Source: an uncultured Blautia sp.
GTDB taxonomy: Bacteria; Bacillota; Clostridia; Lachnospirales; Lachnospiraceae
Direction: 5' to 3'
Assembly: GCA_946538475.1 (NCBI GenBank)
Contig: CAMNGN010000119.1
Span: 1-5,947, forward strand
Length of the DNA: 5,947 nt
In this document: piece by piece, positions 1 through 5,511 of the stretch
Numbering within the stretch: position 1 is the first letter of the stretch
Layout of the letters: each line of letters starts with the position of its first letter
Position numbers and translations under genes: made by a program
Notes under the pieces: generated by a model
Database searches by the model: none
What the model was told of the DNA's origin: nothing
The model's input: the letters and a program-made list of their open reading frames with translations, nothing else

Positions 1-722
1 TTTCCCTGGATCCTCAGCGAATAGATCGCCTGCACCCAGAGCACGATCAGCTGCAGCGCGGTAAATCCGGTCATCATAATAAGGAAAGGAAAGATCCAGT
101 CGGCATTCCTTCCCGCAAGAAGCCGGTCCATAAAGACGCGCGAAAACGCCGGGTTGATCAGGCCGAACGCCGCACTGATCACCGAAATCAGCACCGTAAA
201 CGCAAAAGCTCCGCCCGTTCCCTGCAGACGTTTGCGCGCAAAATCCAGCATACTCTTTTTTGTTCCCGAAGGCGCAAAGTTCTCCCCCGGCTCAAACATA
301 ATAAACACGCCCGTAAAAGAGCGGTCAAAAGCCTCCTCGGTGATAACGATCTTTCCGCGGGCGGGATCGTTAAGATACACCTTTCCTCCGCGAAAACCGT
401 CGAGGACGACAAAATGATTGAATTCCCAATGGACGATGCAGGGAAAAGTGCCTTCCGATTTGAGCAGCTCTGGCTCGGCCCGGTATGCATCCGCCTGAAG
501 GCCGTAGCTGCGCGCTGCCAGCAGAATGTTCATCGCGTTGGACCCGTCGCGCGAAACGCCGCAGTCCTTCCTTACCTGCTCCAGCGGTACCCACTTATCA
601 TAATACGCGAGGATCATCGTAAGGCAGGCCGCGCCGCACTCCAGCGCTTCCAGCTGCATCACTACAGGAACCTTGGCAACCTTTCCCTTCACCGGCTGCC
701 TGATCCTTTTTTCTTTACTCAT
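1..722 (-). CDS. NHLM/NHLP-type peptidase-containing ABC exporter, C39 domain, partial (C-terminal part off left edge)
   Basis: Reading leftward from ATG at 722, 240 codons are open to the window edge. Residues about 15-145 form a C39 bacteriocin-processing peptidase. The oxyanion Gln is Q23 and the catalytic Cys is C29 (QLEALECGAACL), followed by CGVSRDGS, the catalytic His H103 (FNHFVVLDGF) and Asp D119 (VYLNDPARG). Then come FDRSFTGVF and FEPG, wording characteristic of the NHLM system ABC transporter 1 family. Hydrophobic segments at about 172-195 and 210-233 start the ABC membrane domain. The ATPase domain is not visible; family members are about 700 residues. Family role: it cleaves a double-glycine-type leader on the cytoplasmic side and exports the peptide. 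The start is supported by GGAG (complement at 731-734) 8 bases upstream. A tiny ORF overlaps this start by ATGA. Neither the peptide substrate nor the usual HlyD and second ABC partners are in view; they may lie to the left. Confidence 0.9.
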   Translation of the reverse strand, partial: MSKEKRIRQPVKGKVAKVPVVMQLEALECGAACLTMILAYYDKWVPLEQVRKDCGVSRDGSNAMNILLAARSYGLQADAYRAEPELLKSEGTFPCIVHWEFNHFVVLDGFRGGKVYLNDPARGKIVITEEAFDRSFTGVFIMFEPGENFAPSGTKKSMLDFARKRLQGTGGAFAFTVLISVISAAFGLINPAFSRVFMDRLLAGRNADWIFPFLIMMTGFTALQLIVLWVQAIYSLRIQG

Positions 723-826
723 CTACAGTACTCCGTCTCATAGAGTATCTGTTCAGTCCCTGAACAGATACGGCAAAAATCCATGCGAATCGCCTCCGGC
801 GATGGGATTTTTGCCTGTTGATTCAT
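719..826 (-). CDS. Possible 35-residue small ORF overlapping the exporter start (doubtful)
   Basis: An ATG at 826 opens 35 codons that end in TGA at 721-719, overlapping the exporter ATG (722-720) as ATGA. A GAGG lies 10 bases upstream of the ATG. The predicted product begins MNQQAKIPSPEAIRMDF and has three cysteines (CRIC and a final CR). It shows no signal peptide, no double-Gly leader and no nitrile-hydratase or Nif11-like leader, so it does not look like an NHLP precursor. Both strong inverted repeats of this gap lie inside it, which argues that the ORF may be a by-product of a palindromic intergenic element. The overlap could still provide translational coupling. I do not recognise it and keep confidence low. 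Confidence 0.2.
   Translation of the reverse strand: MNQQAKIPSPEAIRMDFCRICSGTEQILYETEYCR
745..771. repeat. Perfect 12-bp inverted repeat, 3-base loop, upstream of exporter gene
   Basis: GTATCTGTTCAG at 745-756 and its exact reverse complement at 760-771 are separated by TCC. There is no T-run on either side, so it is not a standard terminator. It ends about 10 bases before the exporter Shine-Dalgarno site on the minus strand. It could be a DNA operator for a dimeric regulator, an RNA hairpin in the leader of the exporter mRNA, or one half of a dispersed palindromic element together with the adjacent hairpin at 772-815. Confidence 0.75.
772..815 (-). terminator. Interrupted stem-loop with A/T arms; possible bidirectional terminator or part of a dispersed palindrome
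   Basis: GGCAAAAATCC (772-782) pairs exactly with GGATTTTTGCC (805-815). An inner stem ATCGCC (789-794) / GGCGAT (798-803) has a TCC loop and an asymmetric internal bulge. It lies 51 bases past the stop of the kinase gene. The five T residues sit inside the outer stem rather than after it, which is unlike a classical intrinsic terminator. Termination of the kinase transcript is therefore plausible but not assured. The immediate juxtaposition with the 745-771 palindrome suggests a composite intergenic element. Confidence 0.45.
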
Positions 827-866
827 GTTCGTACGGCCTCAGCAGCAGGTGCTTCGGCCTATTGCC

Positions 867-1274
867 TCAAAGATTCTTTTTTATGGTAAGAATATTATGG
901 CCATCCTTATACTCGTATGTGATGTCATCCATACTCTTCTTGACCATAAAAATGCCAAGTCCGCCGATCGCGCGTTCCTCCGAAGAGAGCGTGATATCCG
1001 GGTCCTTTTTTGCCAGCGGATCATACGGGATCCCGTGGTCCACAAAGGAAAGGATGACCTGGAAGGGATCCTTCAGCACTTCAACACGTATGGTGGCAGG
1101 ACCGCTTTCGGGATGGTATGCGTAATTTGCTATATTGACAAAAATTTCCTCGACCGCGACATCTATCTTGAGCTGCGCCTTCATGGGGCAGCCCACCTTT
1201 TCGAGCTCCTTATCCACAAAAGCAAGTACCTTCTCAAGATTTTCGTTGAGCGCGGTGATCTCAAGTTCTTTCAT
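867..1274 (-). CDS. RsbW/SpoIIAB-like ATP-binding protein (GHKL anti-sigma factor/serine kinase family)
   Basis: A complete 135-residue protein with a single HATPase_c_2 fold. The N box is EEIFVNIANYAYH (E42, E43, N47, N50), the G1 box is VDHGIPYDP (D79, G81, P83, D85), and the G2 box with ATP lid is GGLGIFMVKKSMDDITYEY (G104, G105, G107). Length and motifs match RsbW/SpoIIAB-type kinases, which bind a sigma factor or other target and phosphorylate an STAS anti-sigma antagonist. The start at 1274 rather than the in-frame ATG at 1361 is chosen because GAGAGG (complement 1283-1288) lies 8 bases upstream, the protein then begins at the expected first strand (MKELEI), and a good -10 box lies between the two candidates. 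No STAS antagonist, PP2C phosphatase or sigma factor is in the window, so the target is unknown. It is co-oriented with the downstream NHLM exporter, separated by hairpins. A role in controlling peptide production is inference. Confidence 0.85.
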   Translation of the reverse strand: MKELEITALNENLEKVLAFVDKELEKVGCPMKAQLKIDVAVEEIFVNIANYAYHPESGPATIRVEVLKDPFQVILSFVDHGIPYDPLAKKDPDITLSSEERAIGGLGIFMVKKSMDDITYEYKDGHNILTIKKNL

Positions 1275-1314
1275 GACTCTGTCCTCTCTATAATAAAAGA
1301 CCCTATGATGAAAG

Positions 1315-1342
1315 ATTATATCATATTTCCTGTAAATGAAAA
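1315..1342 (-). promoter_or_regulatory. Probable sigma-A promoter with extended -10 for the RsbW-like gene
   Basis: Read on the minus strand, TATAAT (plus positions 1320-1315) is preceded by TGA, giving the extended -10 TGnTATAAT. TTTTCA (plus 1342-1337) sits 16 bases upstream as a 4/6 match to the -35 consensus. Transcription would begin near 1308, giving a leader of about 34 bases. An interrupted dyad, AAAGAT (1311-1316) / ATCTTT (1345-1350), brackets the promoter and could be an operator, but it is short and A/T-rich. Confidence 0.55.
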
Positions 1343-1371
1343 ATATCTTTTTACCCCACACGCTGCTTTGG

Positions 1372-1400
1372 TTGACTAACGTCCTAAATTGCAGTATAAT
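1372..1400 (+). promoter_or_regulatory. Strong sigma-A promoter for the DUF3798 ABC importer operon
   Basis: TTGACT (1372-1377) and a perfect TATAAT (1395-1400) are separated by 17 bases. The expected start is near 1407, giving a leader of about 33 bases before the ATG at 1440. No riboswitch-sized structure fits in so short a leader. The -35 box lies 29 bases from the -35 of the divergent promoter, so one regulator bound between them could affect both directions. That is inference only. Confidence 0.85.
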
Positions 1401-1424
1401 TTATATGTTTCTTTTATTACATAT

Positions 1425-1431
1425 AAGGAGG
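1425..1431 (+). promoter_or_regulatory. Ribosome binding site setting the start of the substrate-binding protein
   Basis: AAGGAGG is followed by 8 bases and the ATG at 1440. This favours 1440 over the in-frame ATG at 1389, which would lie upstream of the -10 box and put 17 extra residues before an evident signal peptide. Confidence 0.9.
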
Positions 1432-1439
1432 AAAAACCT

Positions 1440-2705
1440 ATGAAGAAGAAACTGTTAAGTCTTATTCTTGCATCCGCAATGGCCATCTCTGCATTTGCGG
1501 TTCCCACCCTCGCAGCCGAGGTCGAAACCATCGAAATCGAAGACGATGAGGAAGAAACCGAAGAAGCTGCGGACGAAGAGACCGAAGCTGCAGGCGATTA
1601 CCACATCGGTATCGTGACCGGTTCCGTTTCTCAGTCCGAGGACGACCGCCGAGGCGCAGAAGCTTTCCAGGAAAAATACGGCGAGGACCGCGTTACACTT
1701 GCGATCTATCCCGACAACTTTACTGAAGAGCTTGAGACCACCATTCAGACGATCGTAAACCTTTCGGACGATCCCGACATGAAAGCCATCATCGTAAACC
1801 AGGCTATCCCGGGAACCACCGAAGCTTTCCGTCAGATCAAAGAAAGAAGACCCGACATCCTCTGCATCGCAGGTGAGTCCCACGAGGACCTTCCCGAGAT
1901 CGGAAGCGCAGCCGACCTGGTCTGCAACAACGACTTCGTAGCACGTGGATACCTGATCATCCGTACCGCTCATGAGCTCGGATGCGACACCTTCGTACAC
2001 ATCTCCTTCCCGCGTCATATGTCCTACGAGACAATGAGCCGCCGTGTTGCCATCATGAAGGCAGCCTGCGAAGAGTTCGGCATGAAGTTCGAGATGGAGA
2101 CCGCTCCCGATCCCACCACAGACGTAGGTGTTCCGGGTGCACAGGCTTACATTCTTGAGCATGTTCCGGAGTGGGTAGAGAAATACGGCACCAACTCCGC
2201 ATACTTCTGTACAAACGACGCACATACCGAGCCGCTGCTCAAACAGCTCCTCGAGTACGGCGGATACTTTATCGAAGCTGACCTTCCGTCTCCGCTGATG
2301 GGCTATCCGGGAGCACTCGGACTTGACCTGACCGAAGAAGCAGGCGATTTCGAGAAGATCCTTGCAAAGGTTGAATCCGCGATCGTAGAAAAAGGCGGCG
2401 CAGGCAGATTCGGAACATGGGCATACTCCTATGGCTACACCGTTTCCGCAGGTCTTGCACAGCACGCTATGAACGTCATCGACGGCAAGAGCGAGCTGGA
2501 CAACATCGACGATATCGCAGCAGCTTATCAGGAATTCTCCCCGAAGGCTGAGTGGAACGGCTCCAACTACACCAACGCAGACACCGGTGTCAAGATGGAC
2601 AACGTATTCCTTGTATACCAGGATACCTATATCATGGGAGATCCCGGACACTTCATGGGCTCCACAGATGTAGAAGTTCCCGAGAAATACTTCACCACCA
2701 AATAA
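1440..2705 (+). CDS. DUF3798 family ABC transporter substrate-binding protein, secreted
   Basis: A 421-residue exported solute-binding protein. Residues 2-4 are KKK, 5-21 form a hydrophobic core, and the likely signal peptidase I cleavage is after A25 or A26. Residues 27-53 form a very acidic linker (16 of 27 are D or E). The folded domain starts near 54 with GIVTGSVSQSEDDRRGAE, followed by YPDNF, DDPDMKAIIVNQAIPGT (110-126), FPRHMSYE (190-197), APDPTTDVGVPGAQ (222-235) and FCTNDAHTEP (256-265). These are the conserved blocks I associate with Pfam DUF3798, a periplasmic-binding-protein-like family. There is no lipobox: the first cysteine is C142, so lipid anchoring as in most Gram-positive binding proteins is not possible. 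It is the first gene of an importer operon with RbsA-like ATPase and permeases downstream, so a sugar-like or other small solute is likely, but the ligand is unknown. Expression should be high, given the consensus promoter and ribosome site and the terminator after the gene. Confidence 0.88.
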   Translation: MKKKLLSLILASAMAISAFAVPTLAAEVETIEIEDDEEETEEAADEETEAAGDYHIGIVTGSVSQSEDDRRGAEAFQEKYGEDRVTLAIYPDNFTEELETTIQTIVNLSDDPDMKAIIVNQAIPGTTEAFRQIKERRPDILCIAGESHEDLPEIGSAADLVCNNDFVARGYLIIRTAHELGCDTFVHISFPRHMSYETMSRRVAIMKAACEEFGMKFEMETAPDPTTDVGVPGAQAYILEHVPEWVEKYGTNSAYFCTNDAHTEPLLKQLLEYGGYFIEADLPSPLMGYPGALGLDLTEEAGDFEKILAKVESAIVEKGGAGRFGTWAYSYGYTVSAGLAQHAMNVIDGKSELDNIDDIAAAYQEFSPKAEWNGSNYTNADTGVKMDNVFLVYQDTYIMGDPGHFMGSTDVEVPEKYFTTK

Positions 2706-2735
2706 TCACAAAGTGTGATCATACCGTATCGGGAC

Positions 2736-2768
2736 AAACGGGGGAGGACACGGTTCTCCCCCGTTTTT
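2736..2768 (+). terminator. Intrinsic terminator after the substrate-binding protein gene (probably partial)
   Basis: AAACGGGGGAG (2736-2746) pairs perfectly with CTCCCCCGTTT (2756-2766) around a 9-base loop, and a run of five T ends at 2768. It lies 30 bases after the stop. No convincing promoter is visible before the ATPase gene at 2857, so the downstream genes probably depend on read-through. This gives excess binding protein over membrane components, a common pattern in binding-protein operons. Confidence 0.85.
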
Positions 2769-2796
2769 ATCGACAGCCCGCGGGCGGGCTGTCGAT
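2769..2796 (+). repeat. Second strong hairpin abutting the terminator T-run
   Basis: ATCGACAGCCCG (2769-2780) pairs exactly with CGGGCTGTCGAT (2785-2796) around CGGG: 12 bp, very GC-rich, starting at the base after the T-run. There is no T-run after it. In read-through transcripts it would give a stable structure just ahead of the ATPase gene, perhaps protecting a processed 5' end. A weaker stem, CGGCAA (2800-2805) / TTGCCG (2814-2819), follows. Confidence 0.75.
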
Positions 2797-2822
2797 CAGC
2801 GGCAAGCAGCGAATTGCCGGTT

Positions 2823-2846
2823 ACCTTTGACTTGAAACTGAAAGGT
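2823..2846 (+). promoter_or_regulatory. Weak, possibly sequestered ribosome binding site of the ATPase gene
   Basis: The only Shine-Dalgarno-like string before the ATG at 2857 is AAAGG (2841-2845), 11 bases upstream. It is much weaker than the sites of the neighbouring genes. It can pair with ACCTTT (2823-2828) as a 6-bp stem, ACCTTT/AAAGGT, with a 12-base loop, which could lower translation further. The pairing is visible; any effect on translation is inference. Confidence 0.4.
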
Positions 2847-2856
2847 TATCAGAAAT

Positions 2857-4443
2857 ATGAATGCTGAAAGCAACACTCTTCTCGAAATGCGGAATATCCG
2901 AAAGGATTTCTTCGGCAACCAGGTCCTTACAGATATCAATCTGAAGCTTGGTGAAGGAGAAGTAATCGGACTGGTCGGCGAAAACGGCGCCGGAAAATCC
3001 ACTCTGATGCGTATCCTGTTCGGCGCCGACATGATCCGGGAGACCGGAGGCTACGGCGGCGAGATCATCCTGAACGGAAAGACCGTAAATTTTTCTTCCC
3101 CGTTTGACGCGATCGAAGCGGGAATCGGCATGGTTCACCAGGAATTCTCCCTGATCCCCGGCTTTACTACCACCGAAAATATACTTCTCAACAGAGAACC
3201 GACAAGGAAAAATGTGATCTCCGAAGTCTTCGGCGATCGTCTGAATACATTAAAGCGCAAAGAAATGGACGAGCGCGCCGCCAATGCGATCGAAATGATG
3301 GGTGTAGACATCGACCGCAACATGATCATCAGCGAGATGCCCGTCGGTCATAAACAGTTTACCGAGATCGCGCGTGAACTTTCCAAAGAACAGTTAAAGC
3401 TGCTCATCCTGGACGAGCCGACCGCCGTACTGACCGAAAAAGAAGCCGAGGCTCTCCTCGAATCCATCAGAGGAATGTCTCAGCGCGGCATCGCCATCAT
3501 CTTCATCACCCACCGTCTGCAGGAAATTCTTTCCGTTTGCGACCGCGTGGTCGTCATGCGTGACGGCTATATCGTAAACGAAGCGGCAGCAAAAGACACA
3601 AATGTCAGCGAGATCACCAAATGCATGGTGGGCCGTAACGTGGTGAGCAAGGCCTCCTCTGCCGATGTCCGCGACACCGAAAGCAATCGCACCATTCTCT
3701 CTATCGAAAAACTCTGGGTCGACATGCCCGGCGAGACCGTGCGAAACGTCAATCTGGAAGTAAAAGAAGGCGAGATCCTTGGAATCGGCGGTCTGGCCGG
3801 TCAGGGCAAGCTCGGTATCCCCAACGGGATCATGGGCCTTTACCAGGCAGGTGGAAAAGTCGTCTTTGACGGACAGGAGATCCCGCTCAACAATCCCAGA
3901 AAATGTCTGGACTCCGGCTTCTCCTTCGTGTCCGAAGACAGACGAGGCGTCGGCCTTCTTCTGGACGAGTCTCTGGAATGGAACATCGCCTTCCCGGCAA
4001 TGCAGATCCAGAACAAATTCCTCAAAAAATACGGACCGATCACCTGGCGTGATGAAAAAGCCATCAAAGAGATCACCGATAAATATATCGAATCTCTCGC
4101 CATAAAGTGCGTCGGCTCCCACCAGAAAGCCCGTGAGCTCTCGGGCGGCAATCAGCAGAAAGTCTGCCTGGCAAAAGCCTTTGCGCTTGAGCCCCGGCTT
4201 CTGTTCGTATCCGAGCCCACCCGAGGCATCGACGTCGGAGCCAAGGCACTCGTGCTGAACGCGCTTAAACAATTCAACCGCGAAAGCGGTGTCACTATCG
4301 TGATGGTCTCCTCAGAGCTGGAGGAGCTTCGCCAGAGCTGCGACCGCATCGCGATCGTCTCCGGAGGCAAAATAGCGGGAATCCTCCCGGCATCCTCCTC
4401 CGTGGAAGATCTGGGTGCTCTGATGCTCAGCCAGGTCATATAA
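2857..4443 (+). CDS. Sugar-type ABC importer ATP-binding protein, two NBDs (RbsA/MglA-like)
   Basis: A 528-residue cytoplasmic ATPase with two tandem NBDs, a normal length for the RbsA/MglA/XylG class (about 500). NBD1 has Walker A GENGAGKST (41-49), Q-loop Q95 (VHQEFSL), a degenerate signature MPVGHKQ (161-167, where LSxGQxQ is usual), Walker B LLILDEPTA (182-190) and H-loop H219. NBD2 has a degenerate P-loop GLAGQGKLG (312-320), canonical signature LSGGNQQ (428-434), Walker B LLFVSEPTRGID with Ser452 in the usual Asp place, and VSSE in place of the H-loop. Because each ATP site joins the P-loop of one NBD to the signature of the other, only the NBD1 P-loop/NBD2 signature site looks fully catalytic. 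It should energise uptake through the two permeases encoded next. Its stop TAA overlaps the AAGGAGG of the next gene. Transcription is probably by read-through from 1372. Confidence 0.93.
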   Translation: MNAESNTLLEMRNIRKDFFGNQVLTDINLKLGEGEVIGLVGENGAGKSTLMRILFGADMIRETGGYGGEIILNGKTVNFSSPFDAIEAGIGMVHQEFSLIPGFTTTENILLNREPTRKNVISEVFGDRLNTLKRKEMDERAANAIEMMGVDIDRNMIISEMPVGHKQFTEIARELSKEQLKLLILDEPTAVLTEKEAEALLESIRGMSQRGIAIIFITHRLQEILSVCDRVVVMRDGYIVNEAAAKDTNVSEITKCMVGRNVVSKASSADVRDTESNRTILSIEKLWVDMPGETVRNVNLEVKEGEILGIGGLAGQGKLGIPNGIMGLYQAGGKVVFDGQEIPLNNPRKCLDSGFSFVSEDRRGVGLLLDESLEWNIAFPAMQIQNKFLKKYGPITWRDEKAIKEITDKYIESLAIKCVGSHQKARELSGGNQQKVCLAKAFALEPRLLFVSEPTRGIDVGAKALVLNALKQFNRESGVTIVMVSSELEELRQSCDRIAIVSGGKIAGILPASSSVEDLGALMLSQVI

Positions 4444-4448
4444 GGAGG
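4442..4448 (+). promoter_or_regulatory. Ribosome binding site overlapping the ATPase stop; decides a GTG start
   Basis: AAGGAGG shares its first two bases with the TAA stop of the ATPase gene and lies 10 bases before GTG at 4459. This supports the GTG as the start of permease 1. It also implies that ribosomes finishing the ATPase help expose or reload the site. Confidence 0.75.
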
Positions 4449-4458
4449 TTCGATAATC

Positions 4459-5511
4459 GTGAAAAAAGAAAAAAACCTGTTTGGCAGGCTGGTGGAAAGT
4501 TTCGGACTTCCGAGACTGCTGATCACACTCTTCCTCCTTCTGCTGCTGATCATGGCACCGATCGTCGGTGCGGATCTGCCCACACAGATCACCAACATCA
4601 TCGCCCGTTTCAGCTGGAACGGCGTGCTGGTCCTCGCCATGGTGCCGATGGTGCACTCCGGCTGCGGTCTGAACTTCGGTCTCCCGCTGGGCATCATCTC
4701 CGGTCTGCTTGGCGCAACAATGTCCATCGAGTTCGGCTTTAAAGGCCCCGTCTCCTTCATTATGGCCATCCTGATCGCCACTCCGTTTGCCCTGGTGCTC
4801 GGATCGCTCTACGGCTGGCTGCTCAATAAGATCAAAGGCGGCGAGATGATGATCGCAACATACGTCGGCTTTTCATCCGTATCCCTCATGTGTATGATGT
4901 GGCTGGTGCTCCCGTACAAGAGCCCCAACATGGTCTGGGGTATGGCAGGAAAAGGCCTCCGTACCACCATCTCTCTGGAAGGCTACTACATCAACGTTCT
5001 TGCCAACTTCCTGAAGATCAAGATCGGAAACCTCGAGATCCCGACAGGCTCGATCCTGTTCTTCGCGTTCCTGGCTTTCCTCATCTGGGCGTTCCTTCAC
5101 ACCAAGACCGGAACGGCCATGACCGCCGTGGGCTCCAACCCCACCTTCGCCCGCGCCGCCGGCATCAACGTAGACAAGATCCGTCTTCTCTCCGTCGTAA
5201 TGTCGACCTGGCTTGCAGCGGTCGGAATTCTGGTATACGAACAGGGCTTCGGCTTTATCCAGCTGTACATGGCGCCCTTCTACATGGCGCTGCCGGCTGT
5301 CTCGGCCATCCTGATCGGCGGAGCTTCGGTCAACAAAGCCTCCATAACGAACGTCATCATCGGTACTATCCTCTTCCAGGGTATCGTAACCATGACCCCT
5401 ACCGTTATGAACAACATGGTTCATATGGATATGAGTGAAGTCATAAGGATCATCGCTTCTCAGGGTATGATCCTGTATGCACTGACCAGAAAAACGGAGG
5501 GAGCAAAATGA
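4459..5511 (+). CDS. ABC importer permease 1 (BPD_transp_2 / branched-chain and sugar permease family)
   Basis: A 350-residue integral membrane protein with multiple hydrophobic helices, for example about 20-37, 54-69, 76-90, 98-122, 130-149, 195-214, 240-262, 270-291 and 296-312. The motif AVGSNPTFARAAGIN (223-237) is the cytoplasmic coupling loop typical of RbsC-like permeases, which contacts the ATPase. The C-terminal IASQGMILYALTR is also family-like. It starts with GTG behind a strong ribosome site, the start being set by that spacing and a basic N terminus (KKEKNLFGR). It aligns without gaps to the next gene product over residues 54-130 (GLNFG at 70-74, KGGEM at 126-130), so the two permeases are paralogs and probably form a heterodimeric channel. 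The last four bases overlap the start of permease 2 (ATGA). The transported solute is unknown. Confidence 0.92.
   Translation: MKKEKNLFGRLVESFGLPRLLITLFLLLLLIMAPIVGADLPTQITNIIARFSWNGVLVLAMVPMVHSGCGLNFGLPLGIISGLLGATMSIEFGFKGPVSFIMAILIATPFALVLGSLYGWLLNKIKGGEMMIATYVGFSSVSLMCMMWLVLPYKSPNMVWGMAGKGLRTTISLEGYYINVLANFLKIKIGNLEIPTGSILFFAFLAFLIWAFLHTKTGTAMTAVGSNPTFARAAGINVDKIRLLSVVMSTWLAAVGILVYEQGFGFIQLYMAPFYMALPAVSAILIGGASVNKASITNVIIGTILFQGIVTMTPTVMNNMVHMDMSEVIRIIASQGMILYALTRKTEGAK

Noticed and set aside
154..743. Plus-strand frames across the left end (154-417, 414-743)
   Set aside because: They are antisense to the C39 exporter, whose minus-strand frame runs unbroken with all catalytic residues.
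1291..1296. Plus-strand TATAAT at 1291-1296 as another promoter
   Set aside because: There is no credible -35 at the right distance and no plus-strand gene directly after it. It sits in the leader of the divergent kinase gene.
1275..1361. 29-codon N-terminal extension of the RsbW-like protein from the minus-strand ATG at 1361
   Set aside because: The extension is aromatic-rich with no family match, and it would include the likely -10 box. The ribosome site supports 1274.
825..1379. Plus-strand 184-codon frame
   Set aside because: It is antisense to the RsbW-like gene, which carries clear N, G1 and G2 boxes; this frame has no motif.
1389..1439. 17-codon N-terminal extension of the binding protein from ATG at 1389
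   Set aside because: It would start before the -10 box of the promoter and precede a normal signal peptide. AAGGAGG points to 1440.
1455..2651. 398-codon open frame on the minus strand
   Set aside because: It lies wholly antisense to the DUF3798 gene, which has a signal peptide, family motifs, promoter and ribosome site. The antisense product is Cys/Val-rich with no domain. It reflects biased codon use in the real gene.
2827..2856. TTGACT at 2827-2832 as a -35 for a separate ATPase-gene promoter
   Set aside because: No acceptable -10 lies at 16-18 bases; the position falls on the start codon region.
3394..4272. 292-codon open frame on the minus strand
   Set aside because: It is antisense to the double-NBD ATPase and has no recognisable motif or ribosome site. 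It is a shadow of codon bias.
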